A stretch of 48,354 nt of DNA, from positions 1 through 48,354 of the forward strand of contig JADJYW010000026.1 of assembly GCA_016719605.1 (NCBI GenBank). Direction: 5' to 3'. Positions 28,500 through 35,722 of this stretch are shown here, piece after piece. This stretch comes from Lewinellaceae bacterium. Its GTDB lineage: Bacteria; Bacteroidota; Bacteroidia; Chitinophagales; Saprospiraceae. The first letter of the stretch is position 1. Every line of letters begins with the position of its first letter. The notes under the pieces are model-generated. The model was given only the letters and a program-made list of their open reading frames with translations, made no database searches and was not told the origin of the DNA. Position numbers and translations under genes: made by a program.

Positions 28500-29096
28500 T
28501 TAGGTATTTGGGGGTTCTTCGAGGCCGGATTCCAGAAGGGTTCGGATTTCGGCCACGATACGTTTCCCATCCGGTTGCCCGTCGTCGGTGACGGGCAGAT
28601 GACTTTCCTTCAACAGGGCGCCGCCGACGGTGAACAGTTGAAATACCCAAGCCGGGAAGGGTTCAGCATTGGATAGCTGCCGGAAATCGCCAAAGGTGCC
28701 GGCATGATCCAGCACCGCCAGCACACGCAGCGTTTCTCCGGTATTCCAGGCGTTGAAAGCCGGGTAAAGCAGACTGAAATCCGGTTGGATATTGAATTTT
28801 AAACCGGGATTCAGGATCGGCATCCGAAAACCGGCCGGCGGCTGGGCATGCACAGCATCGGAAGAGGCGGGCGGGCCTTGCTTGAGCGTGTCCAATTCCG
28901 CATTACCGGCATCAAGCAATTCCTGCAACGCTTCGTTTTCACCGGCCAAGCCGACAATGCGTCGTTTTAATCTCCGGCTGGAACGGAGGGACAGCATGTA
29001 CAGCGTCAACAAGACGGCAAACAGGATCAGCAACGCGATGCCGACGGGTTTCCAAGGCAGCCGAATGGCGCCCGGGGAAAGATGAAGTTGTTCCAT
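28500..29096 (-). CDS. Signal-anchored coiled-coil protein (198 aa)
   Basis: A membrane segment (VGIALLILFAVLLTLYML, about 18-35) is followed by a basic stretch and a short coiled coil (LKRRIVGLAGENEALQELLD; NAELDTLKQG). A Pro/Ala linker then leads to a globular C-terminal part (FNIQPDFSLLYPAFNAWNTG; LSNAEPFPAWVFQLFTVGGA). Only the C-terminal domain is predicted to be folded. It is close to a 68-aa membrane gene and four genes from the ATPase. No family recognised. It could be an assembly or connector protein. Confidence 0.62.
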   Translation of the reverse strand: MEQLHLSPGAIRLPWKPVGIALLILFAVLLTLYMLSLRSSRRLKRRIVGLAGENEALQELLDAGNAELDTLKQGPPASSDAVHAQPPAGFRMPILNPGLKFNIQPDFSLLYPAFNAWNTGETLRVLAVLDHAGTFGDFRQLSNAEPFPAWVFQLFTVGGALLKESHLPVTDDGQPDGKRIVAEIRTLLESGLEEPPNT

Positions 29097-29099
29097 TAC

Positions 29100-29306
29100 T
29101 CAGGTGGCTTTTTTGATTTCTGCGACGATCTGCTGGATTTCGCCGGGCGACAGCGCCACGGTCACTTTGCCCTGATCGAGCAGTTGCCGGGCTTTGCGTT
29201 CGTTTTTGAGCCGGCGCAGGTTGACTGTGATGGTAAAAGCGGCGGCCGCGGCGATCAGGGCGAGCGCCAGTCCGATGGCCCAACGGGGTATGTTTTCCAT
29301 GTGCAA
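29100..29306 (-). CDS. 68-aa membrane protein
   Basis: MHMENIPRWAIGLALALIAA opens a single membrane segment (through about residue 28), followed by a basic helix NLRRLKNERKARQLLDQGKV and a C-terminal GEIQQIVAEIKKA. The second Met is an equally good start. N-out/C-in or a signal anchor are both possible. A TAAACCTCAAAAACC leader precedes it. No family recognised. Confidence 0.6.
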   Translation of the reverse strand: MHMENIPRWAIGLALALIAAAAAFTITVNLRRLKNERKARQLLDQGKVTVALSPGEIQQIVAEIKKAT

Positions 29307-29320
29307 AAGGTTTTTGAGGT

Positions 29321-29938
29321 TTACAGGGTTTCGCCGTCTTCCATCCGCATTTTGATGACGGCAGATGACCAGCGCAGGTCTTTGGTGTGAAAACTCCAGT
29401 TCCGGCCTTTTGCGCGTTCGATGCGGATGCGATGCTGGGTCGCGGCGGATTTGGCCAGCGCCAGCACGGATTCTAAAGCCTTCGTGAAATCTCGTGTTTT
29501 GAGATTGCCAAAGCCGCCGAACGCAATAGCCATGTCGGTGGCCCGCATTTCAATTTCGCGGTTGCCAAAGCGCACAATCAGGCGCACCTCTTCTGTCTCA
29601 TTTCCCCGGGCGACTTCGGTAAAAGACCTTCTGTGGTATTCCTCCAACAACGCAGCGATGGCGTACCGCTCCACCTGGATGGACACCTGGCGCCGGATGG
29701 CCTCCACTTCCGCATCGAAGCCGGTTTGCTCGGCCTGTTCGCGGCGTTGTTTGGCAATATCGCCGTAGCGGACGGTGATTTGCAGTTCTTTGGCAGATAG
29801 CTCGCTGACGGCTTTGGCGGGCAGGTGGCTGTCGTAAAAGAGGATGACTTCATCGTCGGTCCAGTCCTCGATGGGCAGGTTGATGAAGGAGGGCGGCTCG
29901 GGTGGTTGTGGCGTTTCGGGCGTAGTATCGGCTATCAT
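29321..29938 (-). CDS. Soluble protein of unknown function (205 aa)
   Basis: Acidic Pro-rich start (MIADTTPETPQPPEPPSFIN) followed by INLPIEDWTDDEVILFYDSH, a long charged helix (KQRREQAEQTGFDAEVEAIR), and an alpha/beta C-terminal half (EEVRLIVRFGNREIEMRATD; GRNWSFHTKDLRWSSAVIKM). No signal peptide or membrane segment. It comes two genes after the ATPase with a MITE-like repeat in between, and could be a cytoplasmic assembly factor. I cannot assign a family. Confidence 0.58.
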   Translation of the reverse strand: MIADTTPETPQPPEPPSFINLPIEDWTDDEVILFYDSHLPAKAVSELSAKELQITVRYGDIAKQRREQAEQTGFDAEVEAIRRQVSIQVERYAIAALLEEYHRRSFTEVARGNETEEVRLIVRFGNREIEMRATDMAIAFGGFGNLKTRDFTKALESVLALAKSAATQHRIRIERAKGRNWSFHTKDLRWSSAVIKMRMEDGETL

Positions 29939-29989
29939 GGTCAGTTGTTTTGGTTTTTATAATATTCGAATTTATAGGTTGATCTGTGC

Positions 29990-30266
29990 GGCCTCACCCC
30001 CATCCCCTCTCCCAAAGGAGAGGGGGGCTTGCCCTCACTTTGCTCATAGTCCTGGTGCAGGGCCTGCCCATTTTCGATTTTGGGGCAAGCCTACTGCTGA
30101 TCTACAAGTAACCCAGGATCAAGCCCCCCTCTCGCAGAGGAGAGGGGGGCTTGCCCCTTAGTCCTGGTGCGGGCCTTTTCGATTTTGGGGCAAGCCTACT
30201 GCTGATCTACAAGTAACCCCGGATCAGGCCCCCCTCTCCTTTGGGAGAGGGGATGGGGGTGAGGCC
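29990..30266. repeat. Composite MITE/REP-like repeat with an internal ~85-bp tandem duplication
   Basis: Starts GGCCTCACCCCCATCCCCTC and ends in its reverse complement, like 9139-9273. Inside, a unit beginning TAGTCCTGGTGC and running through GGGGCAAGCCTACTGCTGAT to AAGTAACCC occurs twice (from 30047 and from 30159). Several GGAGAGG palindromes could form hairpins. It overlaps the 3' end of the ATPase gene and supplies its stop codon. Confidence 0.75.
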
Positions 30267-31042
30267 GGATACGGCACGCTCTTCATCATCCCCGGATTTT
30301 TCACATCCGGCACCAGAATTTCCAGTTTGTCGAGATCCGCGTAGAGCTTGGTGCGCCCTGTCTCCCGGTCGTACAGCACAAAGGGCGACATCTTCGCCGC
30401 CGGACTGCGCAACCGCTGCAACGTGGTCCAGATCGCGTACAACTCCTCGGGCAGGGTTCGGACCGTGAACCAGGCTTCGTGGTTGGGTTTGTCGCCGGTG
30501 CGGAACACGATGTAGATGCGGAAAGCCTTGCGCAACAGCAGGTTCATGCTCATAAAGTCGTGGCTCACCACCATCACGTCGATGCAGTTGTTGCGGTGGA
30601 TGGTGAAAAACTCGATCTGTTCCTCGGGCATCTCGCTCTTTTGCGGGATGTAGTTGCGGCTCTCGTCCAGGATGACCAGACCGTTGCGGAACCAGGTGCT
30701 CAGGATTTGAAACCAAGACGGGTCTTTCCACTTCACGTTGCGGAGCACCCGGATGCCGCGATCCCAGCGCTGGGCCTTGCGCGTCTGCGGGTTGATCACG
30801 CCGTATTTCAATTCGGTCAGCGTGATCTGCGGGAACTCGTCGAAGGCGGTGGACCGCGAAGGATCGCAGATCAGCACTTTGCGAGGCACTTTTTTATCCT
30901 TGGTGCGCTCGATATAGAACCGGGCTTGTTGCCGGATGAAGGTGCTTTTGCCCTTGCCCAGGTCGCCAAAAACGCACATCGAACAGTAGTCCCGCTGGTT
31001 GGGGTCTTTTGAGTTGTCCAGTCCATCGTAAATCGACTGCAT
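30224..31042 (-). CDS. P-loop ATPase of FtsK/HerA superfamily, Zot/packaging-ATPase type
   Basis: 272 aa. Walker A GDLGKGKST at 26-34, Walker B GLVILDES at 121-128, then EFFTIHRNNCIDVMVVSHD (144-162) and LLLRKAFRIYIVFRTGD, an order that fits Zot/pI-type assembly ATPases and the packaging ATPases of tailless viruses. No terminase features. The last 13 residues (ASPPSPLPKERGA) are encoded by the repeat, so the original C-terminus, which in Zot proteins carries a membrane helix, may have been lost. Role proposed: genome packaging or particle extrusion. The class is fairly sure; the choice between filamentous and icosahedral is not. Confidence 0.75.
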   Translation of the reverse strand: MQSIYDGLDNSKDPNQRDYCSMCVFGDLGKGKSTFIRQQARFYIERTKDKKVPRKVLICDPSRSTAFDEFPQITLTELKYGVINPQTRKAQRWDRGIRVLRNVKWKDPSWFQILSTWFRNGLVILDESRNYIPQKSEMPEEQIEFFTIHRNNCIDVMVVSHDFMSMNLLLRKAFRIYIVFRTGDKPNHEAWFTVRTLPEELYAIWTTLQRLRSPAAKMSPFVLYDRETGRTKLYADLDKLEILVPDVKNPGMMKSVPYPASPPSPLPKERGA

Positions 31043-31083
31043 GGGCGAAGGGGTAAAAACGGTGTTTGGGGTTTGGTCTGGGG

Positions 31084-31542
31084 TTATGTAGTGGGTTGTT
31101 TGTCGTTCCAGTATGTCGCCTCCTGGGTATTCACGAACGCTGTGAACTTGTCCAGGACGCTGTCGGCATTGTTAAAACCGATCTTTTCCAGCAGGATCTT
31201 GCCGCCGTTCACCACAAGGGGCGTGAGCAGCAGAAAACCCAGCAGCAGTTCCGGCGAGATGCGCACCTGCCGCGCTTCGAGGATTTTGTCCAACAGCCGG
31301 ACAGTGCGCTGTTTCAATCCCTCGCTCATGGCTACCTGTTCGGCAAAGGAGGTCTTGCGCTTCGTAAAACCGAGCACCGCCTCCTGCGCTTTTTCGTACA
31401 GTGCCTTTTCGCCGGGATTCGCTTTGCCGGCAGCAATTTTCGGGTACAGCTCTTCGACGGTTTGCACAGCCGTTTTTGGTGTGCTGAAATAGTCGTACGA
31501 CCACACCGCCAGCACGGACTGGAGGATGTCGTACCAGTCCAC
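31084..31542 (-). CDS. Helical protein with a membrane-like segment (152 aa)
   Basis: GTG start, VDWYDILQSVLAVWSYDYFS, then a charged helical body (KALYEKAQEAVLGFTKRKTS) and a hydrophobic stretch PELLLGFLLLTPLVVNGGKI near residue 100 that may cross the membrane. The end is soluble. Located immediately upstream of the ATPase in the same transcription order. No family seen. The first codons are uncertain because the in-frame region upstream remains open for ~15 codons and looks coding. Confidence 0.52.
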   Translation of the reverse strand: MDWYDILQSVLAVWSYDYFSTPKTAVQTVEELYPKIAAGKANPGEKALYEKAQEAVLGFTKRKTSFAEQVAMSEGLKQRTVRLLDKILEARQVRISPELLLGFLLLTPLVVNGGKILLEKIGFNNADSVLDKFTAFVNTQEATYWNDKQPTT

Positions 31543-31586
31543 CAGCTCCTGGGCGGCAATGCTGTTCAGTTCGGAGTCCAGGGCGG

Positions 31587-32027
31587 TCAGGCGGGCGCGT
31601 CAACCGGCGGGCGGCCGGATGACGATGCCGTCCTCGGGGGATGACCATTGGTCAAGGCAGGGGCCTCGGGGGCATTTTGGGGCATTTCCCGTTTGGCGAT
31701 TTCTTCGGCTTCGGCCAACAGGCGACCGTTTTGGCGAATGGCCTCTACCCGCTCAATGAATTCCGGCAGGGTACCGGTTTCTTCGCCGAGGTCTTCGGGC
31801 AAGGCTTCGGGCGTTTCAGCGCCGGGCGCAGACACAATTTCAGCCACGGCCAGGACGGCCGGCTCCACAGTGCGATCCGAGGTAGCATCGAGCAATTCGG
31901 CCAGGATGTCGTCGCCGGCAATCGGGATGCCGTTGAGGATTTGTTCGAGAACCGGTAATTCAACTTGGGCCTCGTCCAACACCGCGCCGACGGTCGTTTT
32001 AAAGTTTTTGCCGCCGCGTTTAGCCAT
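31587..32027 (-). CDS. Acidic protein, unknown (146 aa)
   Basis: MAKRGGKNFKTTVGAVLDEA is a basic start, followed by a strongly acidic Ala/Glu/Pro-rich chain (ILAELLDATSDRTVEPAVLA; PEALPEDLGEETGTLPEFIE) and a helix ERVEAIRQNGRLLAEAEEIA. No membrane segment. The last ~20 residues (PPRTASSSGRPPVDAPA) may be out of frame, because a one-base shift in CCCCCGAGG would give PEDGIVIRPPAG instead. Its start overlaps the previous gene by 8 nt. It resembles scaffold-like or intrinsically disordered proteins, but this is only an impression. Confidence 0.52.
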   Translation of the reverse strand: MAKRGGKNFKTTVGAVLDEAQVELPVLEQILNGIPIAGDDILAELLDATSDRTVEPAVLAVAEIVSAPGAETPEALPEDLGEETGTLPEFIERVEAIRQNGRLLAEAEEIAKREMPQNAPEAPALTNGHPPRTASSSGRPPVDAPA

Positions 32028-32607
32028 TGGGAAGTTGGGTTTTAGGTTCTTCCGGAAGGTGTTTTTTCAGGACTTCCACCAGGTGAGCGTAAGCCGTGAA
32101 GTCAATGCCCGCTTCCGCCAGGATGGGCGCCAGGGCGTTCACCTCAATCCTGCCCAGCCAACTGCCCTCGAACGCTCCGGCAAGTAGTTTGCCGTTGTCA
32201 ATCAGGGTATCCCGTTTCTTGCCGTCCATCAGAATGCCCAGGATCGTTTTGGCGTCGAGGGCTTCGCCGAGGGGCAACACGGCCATCAGTTCGCCGATCT
32301 TGTCCGCGTGGCCGGCGATGCGTTCGCAGGATTTCAGTAAATAATATATGGTGTTGGTCAGGATGACTTTTTGGGTCGTCAACTCGCTCACTTTGAAGGC
32401 CGCGTCCGCATACGCCCTGGCGTTTTCGCGCAGGCGCCCGGCGAGTTGGGAAAACCGCGCCGTGGTGGTGACTTTCACCCTGCCCTGCCGGATAGCTGCG
32501 AGCAGCGTATCGCCGTGCCGGTCGAGGTCTTTGAGCCAACCGGTCAGTTGATCCGCTCCTGCCGAGGTCTCTGTTTCGCCATTCATTATCAGGGAGTTAT
32601 CAGCCAT
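32020..32607 (-). CDS. Helical protein opening the ATPase transcript (195 aa)
   Basis: MADNSLIMNGETETSAGADQ is followed by helices throughout (LKDLDRHGDTLLAAIRQGRV; ARFSQLAGRLRENARAYADA; TTQKVILTNTIYYLLKSCER). No signal peptide or membrane segment. Its first codon lies 4 nt from an array of 11-bp repeats, so it is the first gene of the minus-strand block and may be tightly controlled. No family recognised. Confidence 0.6.
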   Translation of the reverse strand: MADNSLIMNGETETSAGADQLTGWLKDLDRHGDTLLAAIRQGRVKVTTTARFSQLAGRLRENARAYADAAFKVSELTTQKVILTNTIYYLLKSCERIAGHADKIGELMAVLPLGEALDAKTILGILMDGKKRDTLIDNGKLLAGAFEGSWLGRIEVNALAPILAEAGIDFTAYAHLVEVLKKHLPEEPKTQLPNG

Positions 32608-32610
32608 TTT

Positions 32611-32690
32611 TTTCGGAATATTTTCGGTAAATTTTCGGAAAGGTTCCGGTAGGTTTTCGGTAAAGTCTCGGCATGGTTTCGGTAAAAAAC
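32611..32690 (-). repeat. Seven-copy, exactly 11-bp-phased repeat array upstream of the ATPase block
   Basis: The core TCGG (first C of CGG at 32614, 32625, 32636, 32647, 32658, 32669, 32680) recurs at precisely 11 bp, within a unit close to ATTTTCGGTAA. A degenerate eighth copy (CCGATA) may follow at 32691. The array sits between the start of the 32020-32607 gene and the plus-strand promoter. One helical turn per repeat puts every copy on the same DNA face, as in cooperative operator or iteron arrays. Confidence 0.85.
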
Positions 32691-32830
32691 CGATATATCG
32701 AATCGGTGTAAATTGTTTGCCGGATTTATTCCGGGTATTTCCCGCTTTTCGTTCGAAGTTTTGAAAACATGTTCCCGAAAGCGGCTTCCCTGCGATCTTT
32801 CATTTTACAGAAACAAATTTGCGGTATTCG

Positions 32831-32862
32831 TTGCATATTTGGCGACTAAATAAGTAACTTTG
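32831..32862 (+). promoter_or_regulatory. Bacteroidota-type promoter (TTG-N21-TAACTTTG)
   Basis: TTG at 32831-32833, 21-nt spacer and TAACTTTG at 32855-32862 match the -33/-7 consensus. The first plus-strand gene starts 54 nt further down. It drives the short plus-strand block. The 11-bp repeat array is 140 nt upstream and could influence both directions. Confidence 0.65.
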
Positions 32863-32916
32863 TTGCAACATTATATAGGCTCAAAAACTTGCAGATTACA
32901 ACACTCAAACATTGCT

Positions 32917-33474
32917 ATGGGACAACAACATGGGCGTTTTGCCGACCGGACGTTCGATGGGACGGAAGTCCGGTTTCTGGAAATACGCGGAACCGGGACC
33001 ACCGGAAAGTGGCTATTTGAAATCCGGGCGCTGGAGCGCGCCGGCGCGCACACGAAACGAACGCGCTTCGTGGTGGAATTTCTGCCCAAAGCCTACCGGC
33101 TCAGCCGGCTGGGCATGGTAGGGCAGGGGAGCGAAATCGGGATAGCCGAAATGATCGGGCTGCTGGAAGTACCAGAGGACATCAAAACGGCCTTCGAGGG
33201 ACACATCCGCCAGGAATGCGAGCGCCGCCGGATAACGCTGCGACGGACTCGACAAGGCCCCGGTTACCTGCTGCGCCAATTGGCGACGCTGCTGATTAAC
33301 GCCGAAATCCGACCCGCTGCGAAAGCCGAACAAGAGGTGCTGGATATTATCCGGCGCCACCTGGAAAACCCGGTTTTCATCCACCGGGTAAAGAGCGCCA
33401 CGGACCAGTACCATTTCGGGGATGAGCACATCGGCAGATTCTTTATGAAGGAGACCCCGGCTTACCAGGAATAA
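32917..33474 (+). CDS. Unknown soluble protein (185 aa)
   Basis: MGQQHGRFADRTFDGTEVRF is followed by a beta-type segment LEIRGTGTTGKWLFEIRALE, then helical DNA-binding-like sequence (FEGHIRQECERRRITLRRTR) rich in Arg. It could bind nucleic acid. No recognised family. The start is the ATG 54 nt after the promoter; an in-frame extension upstream lacks a good start. It is followed, after 24 nt, by a large membrane coiled-coil gene. Confidence 0.6.
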   Translation: MGQQHGRFADRTFDGTEVRFLEIRGTGTTGKWLFEIRALERAGAHTKRTRFVVEFLPKAYRLSRLGMVGQGSEIGIAEMIGLLEVPEDIKTAFEGHIRQECERRRITLRRTRQGPGYLLRQLATLLINAEIRPAAKAEQEVLDIIRRHLENPVFIHRVKSATDQYHFGDEHIGRFFMKETPAYQE

Positions 33475-33498
33475 GCGAACAATTAAACAGTAGGCAAT

Positions 33499-34980
33499 AT
33501 GGATATTACACCAGGTCGGAACCCACAAGATTGGGCCGCGTTCAACAGCCGCTTCCGGCTGCTGCTTTCTCCCCTTATTTCCGCGCTTTGCTTCCTCGTG
33601 GTCGTGCTGGGGAGCGTGTACGGCATGAAAAAGATGCTGGAACCGCAGTTTCCCGGCATCGGACTGTGGGTGGCTGTGGTCATCGCGTTCGTGGTGCAAC
33701 GGCTCAACGGCGTGTCGGTGCATTTCAGCACCCGGATGATCGCCGCGGCTTTCCTGCCCAAGTCGGAAAAACAAAACCTCGAAAACCAGCGCGTGGCCGG
33801 GGTGGACATCACGATCGGCATCCTGTGCCTCTGCCTGACCGCAGGCATTTGCACCGTCGATTTCATCGTCAACCGCGAAGGCAACCACGAGGCCGTGGAA
33901 CGTATGACGGTCAAACCGGAAGAAAAGGTCGTGGATACGTCTCCGCACGACAAGGTATTGAACCTGGCCGAAAAGGCCCGCAACGCGGAAAAGGCCGCAG
34001 AAGACCGCGAACGCGCCGCCTGGGGCACCCGGGTGGATAGCGATATCAACAAGGAGAAGCGGCGGCTGGAATCGCGCAAGAAGCGCCTCGCCGGGGTAGG
34101 GGCGAATTGGGCGCAAGTGGAAACCCGGCAAATCAATACTCAACTGGCCGGCCTGGAGAAAAAACGCCGCGAACGCAAGGCGGAGTTCCTGCCCAAAACC
34201 AGCAACCTAGCCGAAAAGGAAAAAGCCCTGGCCGACATCGCCGCCCAACAAAGCAGCCTCTTGCTCGGACAACAAACCCAGGTGGATCAGGCCAACACCC
34301 GTGCCCTGGGCGTCTACGAGGCGCGCAAGGAATCGCGCAAGAGCGGCATGTTCCTGATCTACTTAGCCGGGATGTTCCTGTGGCACATCTGCCACGGGAT
34401 GCGGCAGTACCGCGCACTCAAGTTCGACGAAAAGCACCCCGACGGCGAAAGCCCGCTGATCGAGATTTTCAAAACCATCGGCAACGGGCTGAACAACGCC
34501 CTGTGGACTGTTCGGGCGAAAATCTACGACTGGCTGCCGGAGGATGAAATCCGCGACGCTGCCAAGAAAGACCTGTTGGCCAAGGTGCAAACCGATCTCT
34601 GCCAGGAGGTATTCCAGTTCGTGACCAACAACCAGGGCGTTAACGAAATGGCGATCTACCTCGCCTTGAAACACCGCGATCTGAACGAGGTGCGCCAATC
34701 GTTGCGGGTGCTGAAAACCGCCCGGCTGCTGTTCGAGAACAGCGGTCTTTGGACAGCCGACAAACACCAGGCCCAGTTTTTTTTTGACCTGACGGGAGGG
34801 GAGCGCGGCGGAGCGGACAAACGTCTCGAAAATCAGACCCCAGGCGCCAAATTCACCATTGACGAAACCTTCATCCGGGCCTTGATAGATGACCTGCTGG
34901 CTGCCCGGAATTTTATCCGGGATAAAGCCCAGATTGATCTGTTGATCCGGGAATTAGAAACAACCATTCAATTTGTTTGA
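33499..34980 (+). CDS. Four-TM protein with long central coiled coil and C-terminal helical domain (493 aa)
   Basis: Membrane segments near 28-48 (LISALCFLVVVLGSVYGM), 58-75 (IGLWVAVVIAFVVQRL), 112-132 (ITIGILCLCLTAGICTVDFI) and 285-303 (MFLIYLAGMFLWHIC). Between the last two is a ~130-residue charged coiled coil (HDKVLNLAEKARNAEKAAED; RRLESRKKRLAGVGANWAQV). The C-terminal ~190 residues are soluble, with a winged-helix-like stretch VNEMAIYLALKHRDLNEVRQ. The layout suggests a membrane scaffold or a sensor of cell state. No family recognised. Likely works with the two neighbouring plus-strand genes. Confidence 0.62.
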   Translation: MDITPGRNPQDWAAFNSRFRLLLSPLISALCFLVVVLGSVYGMKKMLEPQFPGIGLWVAVVIAFVVQRLNGVSVHFSTRMIAAAFLPKSEKQNLENQRVAGVDITIGILCLCLTAGICTVDFIVNREGNHEAVERMTVKPEEKVVDTSPHDKVLNLAEKARNAEKAAEDRERAAWGTRVDSDINKEKRRLESRKKRLAGVGANWAQVETRQINTQLAGLEKKRRERKAEFLPKTSNLAEKEKALADIAAQQSSLLLGQQTQVDQANTRALGVYEARKESRKSGMFLIYLAGMFLWHICHGMRQYRALKFDEKHPDGESPLIEIFKTIGNGLNNALWTVRAKIYDWLPEDEIRDAAKKDLLAKVQTDLCQEVFQFVTNNQGVNEMAIYLALKHRDLNEVRQSLRVLKTARLLFENSGLWTADKHQAQFFFDLTGGERGGADKRLENQTPGAKFTIDETFIRALIDDLLAARNFIRDKAQIDLLIRELETTIQFV

Positions 34981-34981
34981 T

Positions 34982-35673
34982 ATGACACTCGCCGAATTGG
35001 ACGAACACATCAAAACCTTCAAACGCCGGGTAAACGACCCGCAACTGAGCGAAGCCCAGCGCGCCGCGTTCCAAGCCGCCCTGGAAGGCGCGGAAAAGCA
35101 GCGGCAGGAACTCCTGGCCGCACAAGCGCCCGCTGTGCCGCCTAAACCAGAGCGAACGATACCCGAGCCTCCAGTGGATACCCCATCAGGGTCATTCCCC
35201 GTAACGCCACTGGTGGCCATCGGGCCGGATTCGGCCGCGACACCTCCGGAAGTGCCGGCGCCCACCGGTGGCCCTGAAAAAAAACGCTGGTTCGCTCGTC
35301 TGTCCCAGTTGTGGGTACTGTTTCGACGCAGAACCCTGATTCGGATTCTATTGTGGTGGAGTGCGATTTGGAAGGCCTCTCCAAGACGGTAATCGTTTTC
35401 CGCTGGGGCAAGACGGAGGAGCGGCTGTCGCCGGGCGTGGCGATGGGACGGTTTAAGGCGCGGGTAGCAGATGTGGCGCGGCTGAAGAACCGGCGGTTGG
35501 AGGAGAGCCGGTGTTTTCGGAGGGCGGTGGGGTATTATGAGGGGTTACGCCGGTTTTATGGGCGGGAGTTGGGGGCGGGAGACTTCGGATTTCGAGGAAA
35601 GAGGGCAGAGGTTTTCGAGTCTGTACAAAGTGCGGTGCTTCCTAAGACAAGGAGTTTTGACGGCGGCAGGTAG
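34982..35673 (+). CDS. Unknown protein with coiled start and Pro-rich linker (one frameshift)
   Basis: About 230 aa. MTLAELDEHIKTFKRRVNDP begins a helical segment (QLSEAQRAAFQAALEGAEKQ), then a long Pro/Ala linker (VPPKPERTIPEPPVDTPSG). A one-base error in the A-run at 35277-35284 separates it from the folded C-terminal part (DSIVVECDLEGLSKTVIVFR; LGRELGAGDFG-like). The linker and the neighbouring four-TM protein suggest an accessory of that protein. It overlaps no gene and ends 50 nt before the nuclease gene. Family unknown. Confidence 0.55.
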
Positions 35674-35722
35674 CATTTCAGGAATTGTCGGTATTTTTCG
35701 GCGGTCTCTTAACCTACTCAAG

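Noticed and set aside
28177..32607. Conjugative (type IV secretion) module around the ATPase
   Set aside because: No relaxase, VirB4/TraG or pilus genes. The ATPase motifs and small size fit Zot/packaging types better than VirD4/TraG.
32611..32690. CRISPR-like array
   Set aside because: Units are only 11 bp without spacers; no cas genes in the window.
33013..34143. A 376-codon open frame on the minus strand
   Set aside because: Antisense to the 185-aa and four-TM genes; composition (many His, Arg, Phe) and lack of motifs indicate a shadow.
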